NCBI GenBank assembly: GCA_003531155.1
Contig: DQHR01000120.1
Span: 246 to 7,854, forward strand
Reading direction: 5' to 3'
Length of the DNA stretch: 7,609 nucleotides
DNA from: Bacteroidales bacterium
GTDB lineage: Bacteria > Bacteroidota > Bacteroidia > Bacteroidales > Tenuifilaceae
Below, piece by piece: positions 7,205 through 7,609 of this stretch. The notes beneath the pieces are model-generated. The model ran no database searches. It was not told where the DNA came from and saw nothing but the letters and a program-made list of their open reading frames with translations. Positions within the stretch are counted from its first letter, which is position 1. The number at the start of each line of letters is the position of its first letter. The position numbers and the translations under genes were made by a program.

Positions 7205-7605
7205 TCTAGTTCATCGCCGCTAATAACATAGCACGATTTACTGCACGAACTTTCATCTAGTTTTTTTGAGAGTTTACGTCCATCAACTGCATAAATCACT
7301 CTCCCATTGTGGCGATATTTTGCAATTACAGAGTAGTACTCTTTAAATTTAACATCAATTGTGTAGTAAGGTTGGGCGTAAATTGTATCTTCCTGAATTA
7401 CTTCTCCATTATCAATTTTTCCCTTATAAAGGGTAATTGGAACAAAGGGATTTTCTTTGTCTAATGTTACTTTAATTTCTAAGTTGTATTTATTAGGTAC
7501 ATCAGTGTAACATTTGTCGCAATCAACAAGTAGTTTAAAATCCTCGCACGATGACGGGGTGAGTACTGCAACAAGAATGATTGATATGATAGTTAAATTT
7601 CTCAT
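7189..7605 (-). CDS. Small predicted lipoprotein with two cysteine pairs, function unknown
   Basis: A 138-residue protein of no named family known to me. Residues 1-19 form a lipoprotein signal peptide (MRN then a hydrophobic core), with lipobox TPSSC and lipidation Cys20. Glu21-Asp22 directly after the Cys resemble the acidic surface-export signal of Bacteroidota lipoproteins, so display on the outer membrane is plausible. The mature part is mostly beta-strand-like (LEIKVTL, VPITLYKG, YTIDVKF, YYSVIAKYR, RVIYAVDG), suggesting one small beta-sandwich domain. CDKC at 29-32 and CSKSC at 121-125 bracket this domain and could form disulfides or bind metal. The ATG at 7603-7605 lies four bases from the window end, so its promoter is out of view. 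It converges on galK with an 8-base gap, so it is not part of the galactose operon. Confidence 0.8.
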   Translation of the reverse strand: MRNLTIISIILVAVLTPSSCEDFKLLVDCDKCYTDVPNKYNLEIKVTLDKENPFVPITLYKGKIDNGEVIQEDTIYAQPYYTIDVKFKEYYSVIAKYRHNGRVIYAVDGRKLSKKLDESSCSKSCYVISGDELDLRLK

Positions 7606-7609
7606 TCTT

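Overview
The window comes from an AT-rich bacterium, most likely a member of the Bacteroidota. The case rests on low G+C, mostly absent Shine-Dalgarno sequences, a GntR-type winged helix fused to a LacI-like sugar-binding domain, an SGLT-type sodium/sugar symporter paired with galM-galK, and a short lipoprotein with a Bacteroidota-style lipobox. The phylum is an inference from gene style, and I cannot name a genus.

Layout, left to right. (1) 1-1599: the C-terminal part of what looks like a large uncharacterised carbohydrate-active-type protein, preceded by an in-frame TAG at the very edge of the window. (2) 1705-3644: a sodium/solute symporter and a 67-residue two-helix membrane protein in one transcription unit, closed by a strong intrinsic terminator (3696-3730). 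(3) 3810-4814: a GntR/LacI-hybrid regulator with a helically phased direct repeat just before its start codon. (4) 4962-7180: aldose 1-epimerase (galM) and galactokinase (galK), separated by 2 bases. (5) 7189-7605, minus strand: a small cysteine-paired lipoprotein that converges on galK, with a perfect inverted repeat lying over the junction.

Read together, this is a galactose uptake and entry module. The symporter would import the sugar, GalM would convert beta-D-galactose to the alpha anomer, and GalK would phosphorylate it to galactose-1-phosphate. The central regulator would sense the sugar or a derivative and control the flanking operons. The later Leloir enzymes (galT, galE) are not in the window. 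The core is ordinary metabolism. The less explained parts are the small membrane protein behind the symporter, the changed sugar-site positions in the symporter, the broken or truncated large protein at the left edge, a 28-codon signal-peptide-like reading frame ahead of galM, and the cysteine-paired lipoprotein. I found no CRISPR array, insertion sequence, tRNA, rRNA or clear new defence or mobile system.
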